Positions 1 to 6,891 of a stretch of 26,259 nt of DNA are shown piece by piece. A model generated the notes under the pieces. It saw nothing but the letters and a program-made list of their open reading frames with translations. It did no database searches and was not told where the DNA came from. The first letter of the stretch is position 1; every line of letters starts with the position of its first letter. The stretch comes from an uncultured Oscillospiraceae bacterium (lineage in GTDB: Bacteria > Bacillota > Clostridia > Oscillospirales > Acutalibacteraceae). The position numbers and the translations under genes are program-made. Location of the stretch: assembly GCA_902478455.1 (NCBI GenBank), contig CABSLJ010000009.1, forward strand, positions 1 through 26,259, written 5' to 3'.

Positions 1-25
1 GCTCGGAGATGTGTATAAGAGACAG
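1..25. other. Nextera/Tn5 adapter sequence (not genomic)
   Basis: Bases 7-25 are the 19-bp Tn5 mosaic end (AGATGTGTATAAGAGACAG), and bases 1-6 continue it as the 3' part of the Nextera read-2 adapter. Genomic sequence starts at about base 26. An open reading frame runs from the adapter into aroC, so any start codon called at base 9 is an artefact. Confidence 0.97.
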
Positions 26-26
26 C

Positions 27-950
27 GCCCGGAAGGAGGATGATCTGCCGGAGATCCTCTCCGGCTTTCTGGACGGCAAAACCACCGGCGCGCCGTTGTG
101 CGCCGTCATCCGCAACACCAACACCCGTTCGGCCGACTACTCCGCGCTGTTCGACAAGCCCCGCCCCTCCCACGCCGACTACACCGCCCGCCTGCGCTAC
201 GGGGAGGCGACCGACCTGCGCGGCGGCGGGCATTTTTCCGGCCGTCTGACCGCGCCGCTCTGCTTTGCCGGGGCTGTCTGCCGCCAAATACTCGCACGCA
301 GGAGGATTGTGATCGGAGCGCACATCGCCTCCATCGGCTCGGTCAAGGACGCTCCCTTCGACCCAGTGCAGCCCGGGCCGGAACTGCTCGAAAGGCTTTC
401 CCGCTCCTCCTTCGCTTTGATCGATCCTTCGGTCGAGGAGTACATGCGCCGGGAGGTGGAGGCCGCCCGCATGGAGGAGGACAGCGTCGGCGGCATCATA
501 GAATGCGCCGCGCTGGGGCTTCCGGGGGGCTTGGGCTCCCCCATGTTCGGCGGGGTGGAGAATGTGCTCTCCTCCCTTCTCTTCGGCATTCCGGCCGTGC
601 GCGGCCTGGAATTCGGCACAGGCTTCGCCGCCGCGGAACTGCGCGGCAGCGAGCACAACGATGCTTTTTATTACGATGACGACGGCTCCGTCCGCACGCG
701 CACCAACCGCCACGGCGGGGCCATCGGCGGCATCACCAGCGGTATGCCGCTGATTTTCCGCCTAGCCTTCAAGCCGACGCCGTCTATCTCCCGCCCGCAG
801 GAGACGGTCAATCTGCACGCCCATACGGGCGACACCCTGCGCATCACCGGCCGGCACGATCCCTGCATCGTCCCGCGCGCGGTACCTGTGGTGGAGGCTG
901 TCACCGCCGTCGCCCTTATCAATCTCATGGCCGAAGGAGGCAAACTATGA
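27..950 (+). CDS. aroC: Chorismate synthase, 5'-truncated by the contig end
   Basis: Chorismate synthase makes chorismate from 5-enolpyruvylshikimate-3-phosphate, using reduced FMN, in the cytosol. About 307 residues are present. The N-terminal part, roughly 50-60 residues including the GESHG signature, is lost because the contig stops at an adapter. Family signatures that remain are GGGHFSGRLTAP, the region RHGGAIGGITSGMP, and RHDPCIVPRAVPV near the C-terminus, which is the classical third signature. The first complete genomic codon is at 27; the six residues before it in the open frame are coded by adapter. The TGA stop overlaps the pheA start (ATGA), which suggests translational coupling in an aromatic amino acid operon whose upstream part lies outside the window. 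Confidence 0.95.
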   Translation, partial: ARKEDDLPEILSGFLDGKTTGAPLCAVIRNTNTRSADYSALFDKPRPSHADYTARLRYGEATDLRGGGHFSGRLTAPLCFAGAVCRQILARRRIVIGAHIASIGSVKDAPFDPVQPGPELLERLSRSSFALIDPSVEEYMRREVEAARMEEDSVGGIIECAALGLPGGLGSPMFGGVENVLSSLLFGIPAVRGLEFGTGFAAAELRGSEHNDAFYYDDDGSVRTRTNRHGGAIGGITSGMPLIFRLAFKPTPSISRPQETVNLHAHTGDTLRITGRHDPCIVPRAVPVVEAVTAVALINLMAEGGKL

Positions 951-2092
951 GCTTATCCGATATCCGGCGGGAGATCGACCGCATCGATTCCCAGCTGCTT
1001 CCCCTCTTTACTGCGCGCATGGAGTGCGCCAAGGAGGTCGCCCGCATCAAAAAGGCCGAGGGACTACCCGTGCTGAACGCCTCCCGGGAGGAGGAAATTC
1101 TCGGGCGCGTCTCGGCGCAGGCGGGGGAATACGGGGACGCCGCCCGCATCCTCTATTCCACCCTGATGGATGTAAGCCGCGCTTTGCAACATGACCTTCT
1201 GGGCGGAGGCAATGCGCTCAGAGAGAGAATCCGCGCCGCTGCCGGAGGCACGCTGCCCGAGCCGCAGGCGCTTGCCTGTCAGGGGGTACCCGGCTCCTAC
1301 TCTGAAGAGGCGGCCTCCCTGCTTTTCCCGCACAATAAGCCGGTCTTTTACAAAAGCTTTGAGGAAGTCTTCCTCGCCGTGCGCGACGGTAAAGCCGATT
1401 ACGGTATTCTCCCGGTGGAAAATTCCTCCGCGGGCTCGGTCAGCGACGTCTATGATCTCATCCTGCGTCATCAGTTTTACCTGGTGGGAGCGGTCGACCT
1501 GCCCATCCGCCATTGTCTCGCCGCCAAGCCGGGCGTCGCACTGGAGGAGATCCGGGAGGTCTATTCCCATCCCCAGGGACTTGCCCAGTGCGCGGACGCC
1601 CTTCATGCGATGGGACTTACAGCCGTCCCCTATTCCAATACGGCGGCGGCAGCGGAACTTGTCTCCCGCGAAGGCGGGGCCAGGGCGGCCATCTGCTCTG
1701 AGCGGGCGGCGCGGGAATACGACCTTGCCGTGCTCAAACAGGACGTGCAGGACCAAAGCGGCAACTGCACGCGGTTCATTGTGATCTCCCGCAGCCTTTT
1801 CCTCTCCGACGGCGCGGACAAAATCAGCCTCTGCTTTTCTCTGCCGCACGTCACCGGCTCGCTCTACCGTACGCTTGCCCGCTTTGCGCTGGGCGGTCTG
1901 AATCTGACCAAGATTGAATCCCGTCCCATCTCGGGCAAGAGGTTTGAATATCTTTTTTACCTCGATTTTACCGGCAACGTGCTGGAGGAAAAGGTTCAAA
2001 ATCTGCTGTGCGCCCTCTCGGACGAAATGCCCTGTTTTACCTTTCTCGGCAACTACCGGGAATGGTCGCCCGAGCAAGCGCATAAGCTCTAA
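947..2092 (+). CDS. pheA: Bifunctional chorismate mutase / prephenate dehydratase (P-protein)
   Basis: This 381-residue protein takes chorismate to prephenate and then to phenylpyruvate, the committed steps to phenylalanine. Residues 1-90 are an AroQ-type chorismate mutase helical domain (DIRREIDRIDSQLLPLFTAR). Residues 108-285 are the prephenate dehydratase domain, opening with QGVPGSYSEEAA and containing PVENSSAGSV and the catalytic TRF triplet at 275-277. Residues 292-370 form an ACT regulatory domain with the ESRP motif at 324-327, the usual phenylalanine feedback site. Length and domain order match the fused enterobacterial and clostridial forms. The start overlaps the aroC stop and has GAAGGAGG upstream. 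Expression is probably coupled to aroC, and feedback control by phenylalanine is expected from the ACT domain. Confidence 0.96.
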   Translation: MSLSDIRREIDRIDSQLLPLFTARMECAKEVARIKKAEGLPVLNASREEEILGRVSAQAGEYGDAARILYSTLMDVSRALQHDLLGGGNALRERIRAAAGGTLPEPQALACQGVPGSYSEEAASLLFPHNKPVFYKSFEEVFLAVRDGKADYGILPVENSSAGSVSDVYDLILRHQFYLVGAVDLPIRHCLAAKPGVALEEIREVYSHPQGLAQCADALHAMGLTAVPYSNTAAAAELVSREGGARAAICSERAAREYDLAVLKQDVQDQSGNCTRFIVISRSLFLSDGADKISLCFSLPHVTGSLYRTLARFALGGLNLTKIESRPISGKRFEYLFYLDFTGNVLEEKVQNLLCALSDEMPCFTFLGNYREWSPEQAHKL

Positions 2093-2155
2093 CAGATTCC
2101 CATCCGGACGCAAAGCAGGAAGTATGCGCCCGATCAATCCAGGTGAGGTGACAAG

Positions 2156-2551
2156 ATGATGGACTTTGATTCCCTTTACGAGGCGGCAAAGGCCGCCCTC
2201 CTGCCCCGCATACTAACCGACCACGCGGAATGCGGCATGGTGGCGGCCGCTTTGCTCGCCGATTCCGGCAAGGTTTACACCGGCGTCAACATAGACACGC
2301 ACTGCGGCCTAGGCTTCTGCGCCGAACACGCCGCCGCTGCCGCCATGCTGGCCGCCGGAGACAACCGCGTGCTCAAAATGGTCGCCGTGAACAAGTCCGG
2401 GGAGATCATGCCCCCCTGCGGCCGCTGCCGCGAGCTGATCAGCCAGCTGCACGACGAAAATCTCCATTGCGAGGTGCTCGTCGCCAAGGGCAGAGTGATG
2501 CGTCTGGCCGATCTTCTCCCTATGGACTGGAAGGACGGCTGGAAGGCATAA
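2156..2551 (+). CDS. Cytidine deaminase-like zinc enzyme
   Basis: This 131-residue member of the cytidine deaminase superfamily shows a zinc site with Cys55-Ala-Glu57 (FCAEHAA; Glu57 is the expected proton shuttle) and Cys88/Cys91 in PPCGRCRE. The length fits homotetrameric cytidine deaminases (about 130 residues). The segment before the first motif (TGVNIDTHCGLGFCAEH) departs from the standard NVENASYG-type motif of pyrimidine-salvage enzymes and resembles the blasticidin-S-deaminase-like branch. The substrate (cytidine, deoxycytidine or a nucleoside analogue) is therefore uncertain. The start is the first of two consecutive ATGs, preceded by GGTGAGGTG. It lies 63 bases after pheA with no terminator between, so it is probably read with aroC-pheA. 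A strong bidirectional terminator follows. Confidence 0.88.
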   Translation: MMDFDSLYEAAKAALLPRILTDHAECGMVAAALLADSGKVYTGVNIDTHCGLGFCAEHAAAAAMLAAGDNRVLKMVAVNKSGEIMPPCGRCRELISQLHDENLHCEVLVAKGRVMRLADLLPMDWKDGWKA

Positions 2552-2670
2552 CTTTGTCCCGTTGAAGGCGGAGACGCACGCGCAGGGAATGCGCGCTTCT
2601 TGACGGCCGCTTGCACGTTGTTTTTGGAAGAGAGCAGCTTGTCCTTAACTGTCCAACGAAACAAGGAAAA

Positions 2671-2710
2671 AAGCGGTGACCGGAAACGATTCCGGTCACC
2701 GCTTCTTTTT
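2671..2710. terminator. Bidirectional intrinsic terminator between the deaminase gene and the lipoprotein gene
   Basis: A perfect 15-bp stem (2671-2685 with 2690-2704, 4-base loop ACGA) is followed by CTTTTT on the + strand and preceded by an A-rich run that serves as a U-tract on the - strand. It separates convergent genes ending at 2551 (+) and 2722 (-). Confidence 0.93.
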
Positions 2711-2721
2711 GCGGAGGTTGA

Positions 2722-2952
2722 TTATTCCGCCGCGCTTTCAGCGCTGCTTTCGGCTTCGCTCTCAGCGTCAGCCGAAGAAGCTTCGTCCGTCTCGGACTCC
2801 GCCTGAGACTCGTCCTCAGTCGTGGAAGACTCGCTGATGGTCGAAGAGGTGTTATCCTGGGCGGCAGAGGAGGTGGTGGTGTTGCCGTCTCCGCAGGAGG
2901 CGACCAGAAGCGTCATCAGCATAGCGGCCAGCAATACTGCAAGTTTTTTCAT
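2722..2952 (-). CDS. Small acidic, Ser/Glu/Ala-rich lipoprotein
   Basis: This 76-residue secreted lipoprotein of unknown function has a signal peptide MKKLAVLLAAMLMTLLVASC with lipobox LVASC and lipidated Cys20. The mature part has no recognisable domain. It is almost entirely Ser, Thr, Glu, Asp and Ala, ending in repeated ESE/AESSAE units, so it is likely disordered and strongly acidic. The ATG at 2952 is chosen because AGGAAGGAG lies at the right distance. A longer in-frame start near 3012 would run through the promoter and is rejected. It is monocistronic, with its own promoter at 2984-3012 and its own terminator at 2671-2710. Small tails of this kind often act as spacers or surface anchors, but no role can be assigned here. 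Confidence 0.8.
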   Translation of the reverse strand: MKKLAVLLAAMLMTLLVASCGDGNTTTSSAAQDNTSSTISESSTTEDESQAESETDEASSADAESEAESSAESAAE

Positions 2953-2983
2953 TCTAAAAAACTCCTTCCTTAAAGTTTTCTTG

Positions 2984-3012
2984 ATTTTAACATTCCAAAA
3001 ATAAAAAATCAA
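2984..3012 (-). promoter_or_regulatory. Sigma-A-type promoter of the small lipoprotein gene
   Basis: On the - strand, a -35 TTGATT (3007-3012) and a -10 TAAAAT (2984-2989) are separated by 17 bases. Transcription should begin near 2977, about 25 bases before the ATG, inside an AT-rich tract. Confidence 0.7.
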
Positions 3013-3289
3013 TGCTTTTGATAGAGTGTTTACGGAATCTTAAAAGAAAGTTAAGAATTGGTTAAACATACAAAAAGTTAAGCATTTCGCTTTTTACCAG
3101 GGCTTGATTTTTAATTTTATCGTCATATATACTAAAAATTATTTTCTGCGTTATGGAATCTCGATTTTACACTGCAAGATTTCTCCACAAAAGTTCTTTG
3201 CCAGAGGTAGAAACCCCGCATGTATAAATATTAATATTAATAAATATCACATGCGTCATTCCCCATGCCATGCGATTTGTGGAGTGTAT
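3013..3289. other. AT-rich intergenic region without a gene
   Basis: With its flanks (2953-3406) this is about 450 bases with no credible coding frame; the open frame on + from 3104 has no ribosome binding site and runs into antisense of the ROK gene. It holds the lipoprotein promoter at its left end, a dyad at 3217-3255, and the ROK-gene terminator just to the right. Nothing else is recognisable. Confidence 0.7.
3217..3255. repeat. Inverted repeat CGCATGT / ACATGCG flanking an AT-only core
   Basis: The 7-bp arms (3217-3223 and 3249-3255) are perfect inverted copies separated by 25 bases of almost pure A/T. The core contains the self-complementary block AATATTAATATT. It lies about 230 bases upstream of the lipoprotein promoter and 35 bases downstream of the ROK-gene terminator. 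It could be a protein-binding dyad; no regulator can be named. Confidence 0.45.
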
Positions 3290-3332
3290 AAAAAGCCGGG
3301 GAAGATGGATTTTCCATCCGCCCCGGCTTTTT
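3290..3332 (-). terminator. Intrinsic terminator downstream of the ROK-like gene
   Basis: The outer 12-bp stem AAAAAGCCGGGG (3290-3301) pairs with 3321-3332. An inner 6-bp stem GATGGA/TCCATC has a 3-base loop. The A-run at 3290-3294 gives the U-tract on the - strand. It follows the stop codon of the gene ending at 3407 by about 75 bases. Confidence 0.88.
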
Positions 3333-3406
3333 ATGGAATTGTGTGTGTCAACCTAGTTGGCATGGACTATGAAAACCCCTGGCGTTTTGCAGGAGGGGTT
3401 GTCGTT

Positions 3407-4783
3407 TTACAGGGAAGCGGCGACCACCGACTGGCCCAGTCTTCTGAACTTCTCGTCGGGCAGGTTGATCTCCAGCTTCTCGTTGAGCGCGGGATATTCC
3501 TCCGCAAGCACGCGGGATGCGGTGGAAAGAAGCACATCGCCGCCCTTGCCGGACATGACGCGGCCGAGCAGAAGAATGTGGGCGATGTCGTAATACTTGG
3601 CGTAGTAGGCAATGGCGTGGGCCAAGTAGCAACCGATGGTCTCATAGACAGGCACAGCGCGCGCGTCCCCGTCGTTCATCAGGCCCTGGACTATTTTCAG
3701 CTTCTCCGCAGGAGTTGCATCCTCGGGCAGCTCAATGCCCGCCTTGGGTGCGAGGCGGTTGACGGCGTCTTGGGAGAAATACTTCACGCCGCAACCGAGG
3801 TCTCCCGACCACTCGTCCCAAGCCTTACCCGCGCCGATGTCGACCGGGGCGAAGGCCAGCTCGTTGAGCCAGCCGGTGATATTGCCTTCGGCGTTGACAT
3901 AGCCGACGGCCTCGCTCGTACCCATGGCGACGCCGAGCACGCGGTTGTCTCCCAGGGTAATGGCGCCCGCGAGGGCGGTGACGTCTCCGTCATTGACGAC
4001 GTTGACAGGTACGTCGCCGATCTCTTTGGCAGCGTTGAGATAGATGTTCTTGACCTTCTTTTCAAAGTCCTCCTTGCCCACCTTGATGAACAAAGAGGCG
4101 ACCATGGCGCGATTGTCCACATAGACGCCGGCTGAGCTGATGCCGATGGCATCCACACGGGGCATTTTGGATGCGGCGGTCTTGAAGGCGCTGACGATCT
4201 CATTGTAGTGATAATCGGGGTCGGAATTCACCTTCGGATGCCAGACCACCTCTTCGCTGAAGACCGGCTCGCCGTCAATGACGGCGGACACCTTGCGGTC
4301 GCTGCCGCCCGCATCAAAGCCGATGCGGCAGCCAGTATTGTTTCCGCCGATCTTCTTGGGCATCTGCTTTTCAGCAGGCGCCTTGTCAAGCGGAAGGAGC
4401 ACGACCTCAAAGGGCTGCTCGTACACATTCTGCATGAAATCAAAGTCGAAGGCGCGCTCGCCGTCGGCGCTGTAAATCTTCCGAATGGCCTCGCCGATTT
4501 CATCGTCTCCGCAGATATACACGCGGAAGCCGCCAGCCGCCCAAAGCATCATCTTGACGGTGCGCTCCACATAGAGGATATCCGCCTCGCGCATCTCGGG
4601 CGTGCCGTGGATGTTAAAAGTCCTGCGGGTAATCTGGCCGTTGTCGCGCTCCAAGGCGACGATTATAGGCTTGCCGTTTTGAGCGGAAGCCTCAAAGGCG
4701 TCGGCAAAGGCGCCCAGAGGAATAAAGTCCGGATCCAACACCGGCTGATTTTGGATTTTGACTTCAATGCCCTTCACATTCAT
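3407..4783 (-). CDS. ROK-family (sugar kinase-like) protein with an N-terminal extension
   Basis: This 458-residue cytosolic protein belongs to the ASKHA/ROK fold. From about residue 152 there is a phosphate-1-like strand (RIGFDAGGSDRKVSAVIDG), then GISSAGVYV at 214-222, NVVNDGDVTALAGA at 261-274 with the Asp equivalent to the catalytic base of ROK glucokinases, GVAMGTSEAVGYV at 284-296, and GRVMSGKGGDVLL near the C-terminus. The ROK zinc motif CxCGxxGC is not present. Residues 1-150 form an additional region that I do not recognise, so the protein is longer than standard ROK kinases (about 300 residues). The ATG at 4783 is chosen for its AACAGGAGGT site. It is monocistronic between a promoter and a terminator. 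Phosphorylation of a sugar or N-acetyl sugar is possible, but the substrate is unknown and a non-kinase role cannot be excluded. Confidence 0.8.
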   Translation of the reverse strand: MNVKGIEVKIQNQPVLDPDFIPLGAFADAFEASAQNGKPIIVALERDNGQITRRTFNIHGTPEMREADILYVERTVKMMLWAAGGFRVYICGDDEIGEAIRKIYSADGERAFDFDFMQNVYEQPFEVVLLPLDKAPAEKQMPKKIGGNNTGCRIGFDAGGSDRKVSAVIDGEPVFSEEVVWHPKVNSDPDYHYNEIVSAFKTAASKMPRVDAIGISSAGVYVDNRAMVASLFIKVGKEDFEKKVKNIYLNAAKEIGDVPVNVVNDGDVTALAGAITLGDNRVLGVAMGTSEAVGYVNAEGNITGWLNELAFAPVDIGAGKAWDEWSGDLGCGVKYFSQDAVNRLAPKAGIELPEDATPAEKLKIVQGLMNDGDARAVPVYETIGCYLAHAIAYYAKYYDIAHILLLGRVMSGKGGDVLLSTASRVLAEEYPALNEKLEINLPDEKFRRLGQSVVAASL

Positions 4784-4856
4784 GGAAAATACCTCCTGTT
4801 TTCTATCGTTTTTATCATGCCACAAAAGCCAGTCTGTATCACTCTTGCCTATAAAA

Positions 4857-4885
4857 ATCATGGCATAATTCTACAGAAGTGTCAA
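4857..4885 (-). promoter_or_regulatory. Possible promoter of the ROK-like gene
   Basis: On the - strand, a perfect -35 TTGACA (4880-4885) is followed after 17 bases by CATGAT (4857-4862), a 4/6 match to the -10 consensus. It lies about 75 bases before the ATG and just beyond the permease terminator, which fits an independent transcript. Confidence 0.45.
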
Positions 4886-4915
4886 GGAAGCCCTGGCAAC
4901 TAGACGTGAATAGAT

Positions 4916-4954
4916 AAAAAAAAGGCCCCCTGCGGCAACCGTCGCAAGGGGCCT
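4916..4954 (-). terminator. Intrinsic terminator of the permease operon
   Basis: On the - strand, AGGCCCC (4948-4954) pairs with GGGGCCT (4923-4929), with TGCG/CGCA pairing inside, followed by an 8-base U-tract (4916-4923). It begins 12 bases after the permease stop codon. Confidence 0.9.
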
Positions 4955-4965
4955 GCTCATCCATT

Positions 4966-6426
4966 TTACAGAATGGCCAAAATCACGAAATTCAGAATAA
5001 ACAAAAGGGTGGAAACCAGAAGAATGGGATGGATTTCCTTGAACTTGCCACGGATCGCCTTGATGATGCAATAGAAAATGAAGCCGGTGGCAATACCATA
5101 AGAAATGCTGTAGCAGATCGCCATGAAGATGCCCGCAAAGAAAGCAGGGATGGCATCCTCCATATCGTCCCACTTGACCTCTTTGAAGGAGCTGAGCATC
5201 ATCACGCCAACGGCAATGAGCGCGGGGGCGGTAGCGGCGGAGGGCACAATGCCAATCACCGGAGCCAGGAACATGCTCAGGATGAACAGCACAGCGGTTA
5301 CAACGCTGGTCAGACCGGTGCGGCCGCCAGCGCCGATGCCCGCAGCGCTTTCCACATAGGTAGTCGTATTGGACGTACCAAAGATAGCGCCGATCGAAGT
5401 GGCAATGGAATCGGCAAACAGCGCTTTATCCATCTTGGACTTAAAGCCCTTGCCATGCTCCAGAGCAGCTTGATCCTCTTCGTTGAAGATGCCGGTCTTG
5501 CGGCCGGTGCCGATGAAGGTTCCGATTGTGTCAAACGTATCAGAGAGGCTGAAGGCAAAGATCGTCATCAGAACAAGCGGGATCTTGGAAGCATCGCTGA
5601 ACAGGGCCCCCATGCCCTTGGGACCAAACGCTACGCCAAAGGTCTGGCCCAGCTCATTAAACGACTGCTGAAGCCCATTGGTTGCGCCAATTGCGGAAAC
5701 ATCCACGACGCCCATGGGAATGCCGATCAGCGTCGTGACGACAATGCTGATCAGAATCGCGCCTTTGACCTTGAGCACCAGAAGGACGAAGGTCAAAATG
5801 ATACCGATAACGGCCAGAAGCACGGTGGCGTTGTTGAAGGTGACAATCGCAGGAACAGCGCTGGAGTTGGCAATCACCGTGCCGGTCTCGGTCTGAATAT
5901 AGGTGCCGGGATCGGAAGTGAATTGCAGCAAACCGGCGTTTTTAATGCCGATGTAGGCAATAAAGATGCCGATACCGCCGCCGATGGCGTGCTGGAGGCT
6001 GACGGGAATTGCCTTGATGATCAGCTTACGAACCTTGGTCACGGTGATGATAACGTTGATCATACCGCACAGGAAAACCATGGCCAAAGCCTGCTGCCAG
6101 GTAAAGCCCAGCTGTCCGCAAACCGTAAACGTAAAGAAGGCGTTAAGTCCCATGCCGGGCGCCTGGGCATACGGCACGTTGGCAAAAAGGCCCATGACCA
6201 AAGTACCGATGGCCGCGGCGATGATGGTCGCCAGGAAGACCGCCCCTTGCGGCATGGGATTGTCCTGCGTACCTGCCAGCGCCAGCATAGACGGATTGAC
6301 AAAAATGATGTACGCCATCGCAAAGAAGGTGGTCACGCCAGCAGTGATTTCCGTTGAGACCTTGGTTCCGCTCCCTTTCAGGTTGAAAAAGTCACCCTTG
6401 GGATGAATCACGGATTCATTTGCCAT
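4966..6426 (-). CDS. AzgA-type NCS2 purine permease (guanine/hypoxanthine family)
   Basis: This 486-residue polytopic inner-membrane transporter is expected to import a purine base by proton symport. Family features seen are GVTTFFAMAYIIFVNPSML near residue 30, NVPYAQAPGMGLNAFFTFTVC around 83-103, FSLSDTFDTIGTFIGTGRKTG, and FGTSNTTTYVESAAGIGAGG in the second half, the region that binds substrate in the AzgA/PbuG/PbuO group. About a dozen hydrophobic segments are evident. The ATG at 6426 has GAGGAGG at the proper distance; the longer frame to 6606 overlaps the preceding small gene. It lies 44 bases after that small gene and probably shares its promoter. I do not see the conserved core of a purine riboswitch upstream, although this class often has one. 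Which purine is carried cannot be told from sequence. Confidence 0.92.
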   Translation of the reverse strand: MANESVIHPKGDFFNLKGSGTKVSTEITAGVTTFFAMAYIIFVNPSMLALAGTQDNPMPQGAVFLATIIAAAIGTLVMGLFANVPYAQAPGMGLNAFFTFTVCGQLGFTWQQALAMVFLCGMINVIITVTKVRKLIIKAIPVSLQHAIGGGIGIFIAYIGIKNAGLLQFTSDPGTYIQTETGTVIANSSAVPAIVTFNNATVLLAVIGIILTFVLLVLKVKGAILISIVVTTLIGIPMGVVDVSAIGATNGLQQSFNELGQTFGVAFGPKGMGALFSDASKIPLVLMTIFAFSLSDTFDTIGTFIGTGRKTGIFNEEDQAALEHGKGFKSKMDKALFADSIATSIGAIFGTSNTTTYVESAAGIGAGGRTGLTSVVTAVLFILSMFLAPVIGIVPSAATAPALIAVGVMMLSSFKEVKWDDMEDAIPAFFAGIFMAICYSISYGIATGFIFYCIIKAIRGKFKEIHPILLVSTLLFILNFVILAIL

Positions 6427-6470
6427 GAATGGTTCCTCCTCTAAAATTGAAATGGCCCGGCCAAAACAGC

Positions 6471-6680
6471 TCAGCCGGGAAAAGACAAGATTAATTCCAT
6501 CTCGCGCAGAGCGTTTGCGCTGTCCAACAGACGCAGCAGAAGGGCCAGATCTTCCTTGGCAAGACGGCCTTGGAGCTTTTCCCTTGCCTTTTTGTAGCGA
6601 TTCCATTCCTCGCGATAGGCACGATTTTTTCTAAATTCGGTCCTCTGTTCTTCGTACATAGCTTGGATGATTGAGTCCAT
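6471..6680 (-). CDS. Small charged helical protein, DUF6809-like
   Basis: This 69-residue soluble protein is rich in Arg, Lys and Glu and looks wholly helical (EEQRTEFRKNRAYREEWNRY, then KEDLALLLRLLDSANALRE). The size and the pattern MDSIIQAMYEEQ...L..EDLALLLRLLD resemble the small Firmicutes DUF6809 group; this is from memory and not certain. It is judged a real gene because AAGGAGGAG sits 6 bases before the ATG and a well-formed promoter lies directly upstream. It is the first gene of a two-gene transcript with the purine permease (44-base gap). A role in regulating or assembling the permease is only a guess from position. Confidence 0.75.
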   Translation of the reverse strand: MDSIIQAMYEEQRTEFRKNRAYREEWNRYKKAREKLQGRLAKEDLALLLRLLDSANALREMELILSFPG

Positions 6681-6698
6681 TTGTGCTCCTCCTTAAAT

Positions 6699-6730
6699 TG
6701 ATGTTATAGCCGCAACCGACTATAACATCA
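6699..6730 (-). promoter_or_regulatory. Operator-like perfect dyad at the permease operon start site
   Basis: The 11-bp arms TGATGTTATAG (6699-6709) and CTATAACATCA (6720-6730) are perfectly inverted with a 10-base centre. The predicted transcription start for the leftward promoter (about 6725) falls inside the right-hand arm, so the complete dyad would not be present in the RNA. It is therefore more likely a DNA operator than an RNA hairpin. The other arm ends about 8 bases before the ribosome binding site. Confidence 0.7.
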
Positions 6731-6731
6731 G

Positions 6732-6759
6732 CTTATAGCCCTCCATCATCCCTTGTCAA
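6732..6759 (-). promoter_or_regulatory. Sigma-A-type promoter of the small-protein/permease operon
   Basis: On the - strand, a perfect -35 TTGACA (6754-6759) and a -10 TATAAG (6732-6737) have a 16-base spacer. It lies about 50 bases before the ATG at 6680 and abuts the 11-bp dyad. Confidence 0.75.
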
Positions 6760-6856
6760 AGCTTCCTTTCGGTTTATTGTACAGAATGGAAGGAGGTGAG
6801 GTCACGTGATAAAAAGCACATAAATCAACATATAGCATAAAATATCATTAAATATA

Positions 6857-6885
6857 TTTACATTTTAATGTATTTATGTTATAGT
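6857..6885 (+). promoter_or_regulatory. Sigma-A-type promoter for the leader and lipoprotein at 7037
   Basis: A -35 TTTACA (6857-6862), a 17-base spacer and a -10 TATAGT (6880-6885) sit in a very AT-rich tract. A small dyad TACATT-TT-AATGTA (6859-6872) overlaps the -35 and spacer and could bind a repressor. The predicted start is near 6892, giving a leader of about 145 bases. Confidence 0.75.
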
Positions 6886-6891
6886 GACGTT

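Noticed and set aside
9..26. ATG at base 9 as the start of the aroC reading frame
   Set aside because: It lies within the Nextera mosaic end; the codons up to base 26 are adapter.
3104..4135. Open frame on + starting in the AT-rich intergenic region and running opposite the ROK gene
   Set aside because: No ribosome binding site; it crosses a terminator, and the coding strand is clearly the opposite one.
5029..6357. Open frame of 442 codons on + opposite the purine permease
   Set aside because: Antisense shadow; its product is an implausible His/Asp/Gly-rich sequence without domains or ribosome site.
6681..6760. Purine riboswitch upstream of the permease operon
   Set aside because: The predicted start is only about 45 bases from the ATG and none of the conserved junction sequences are present on the - strand.
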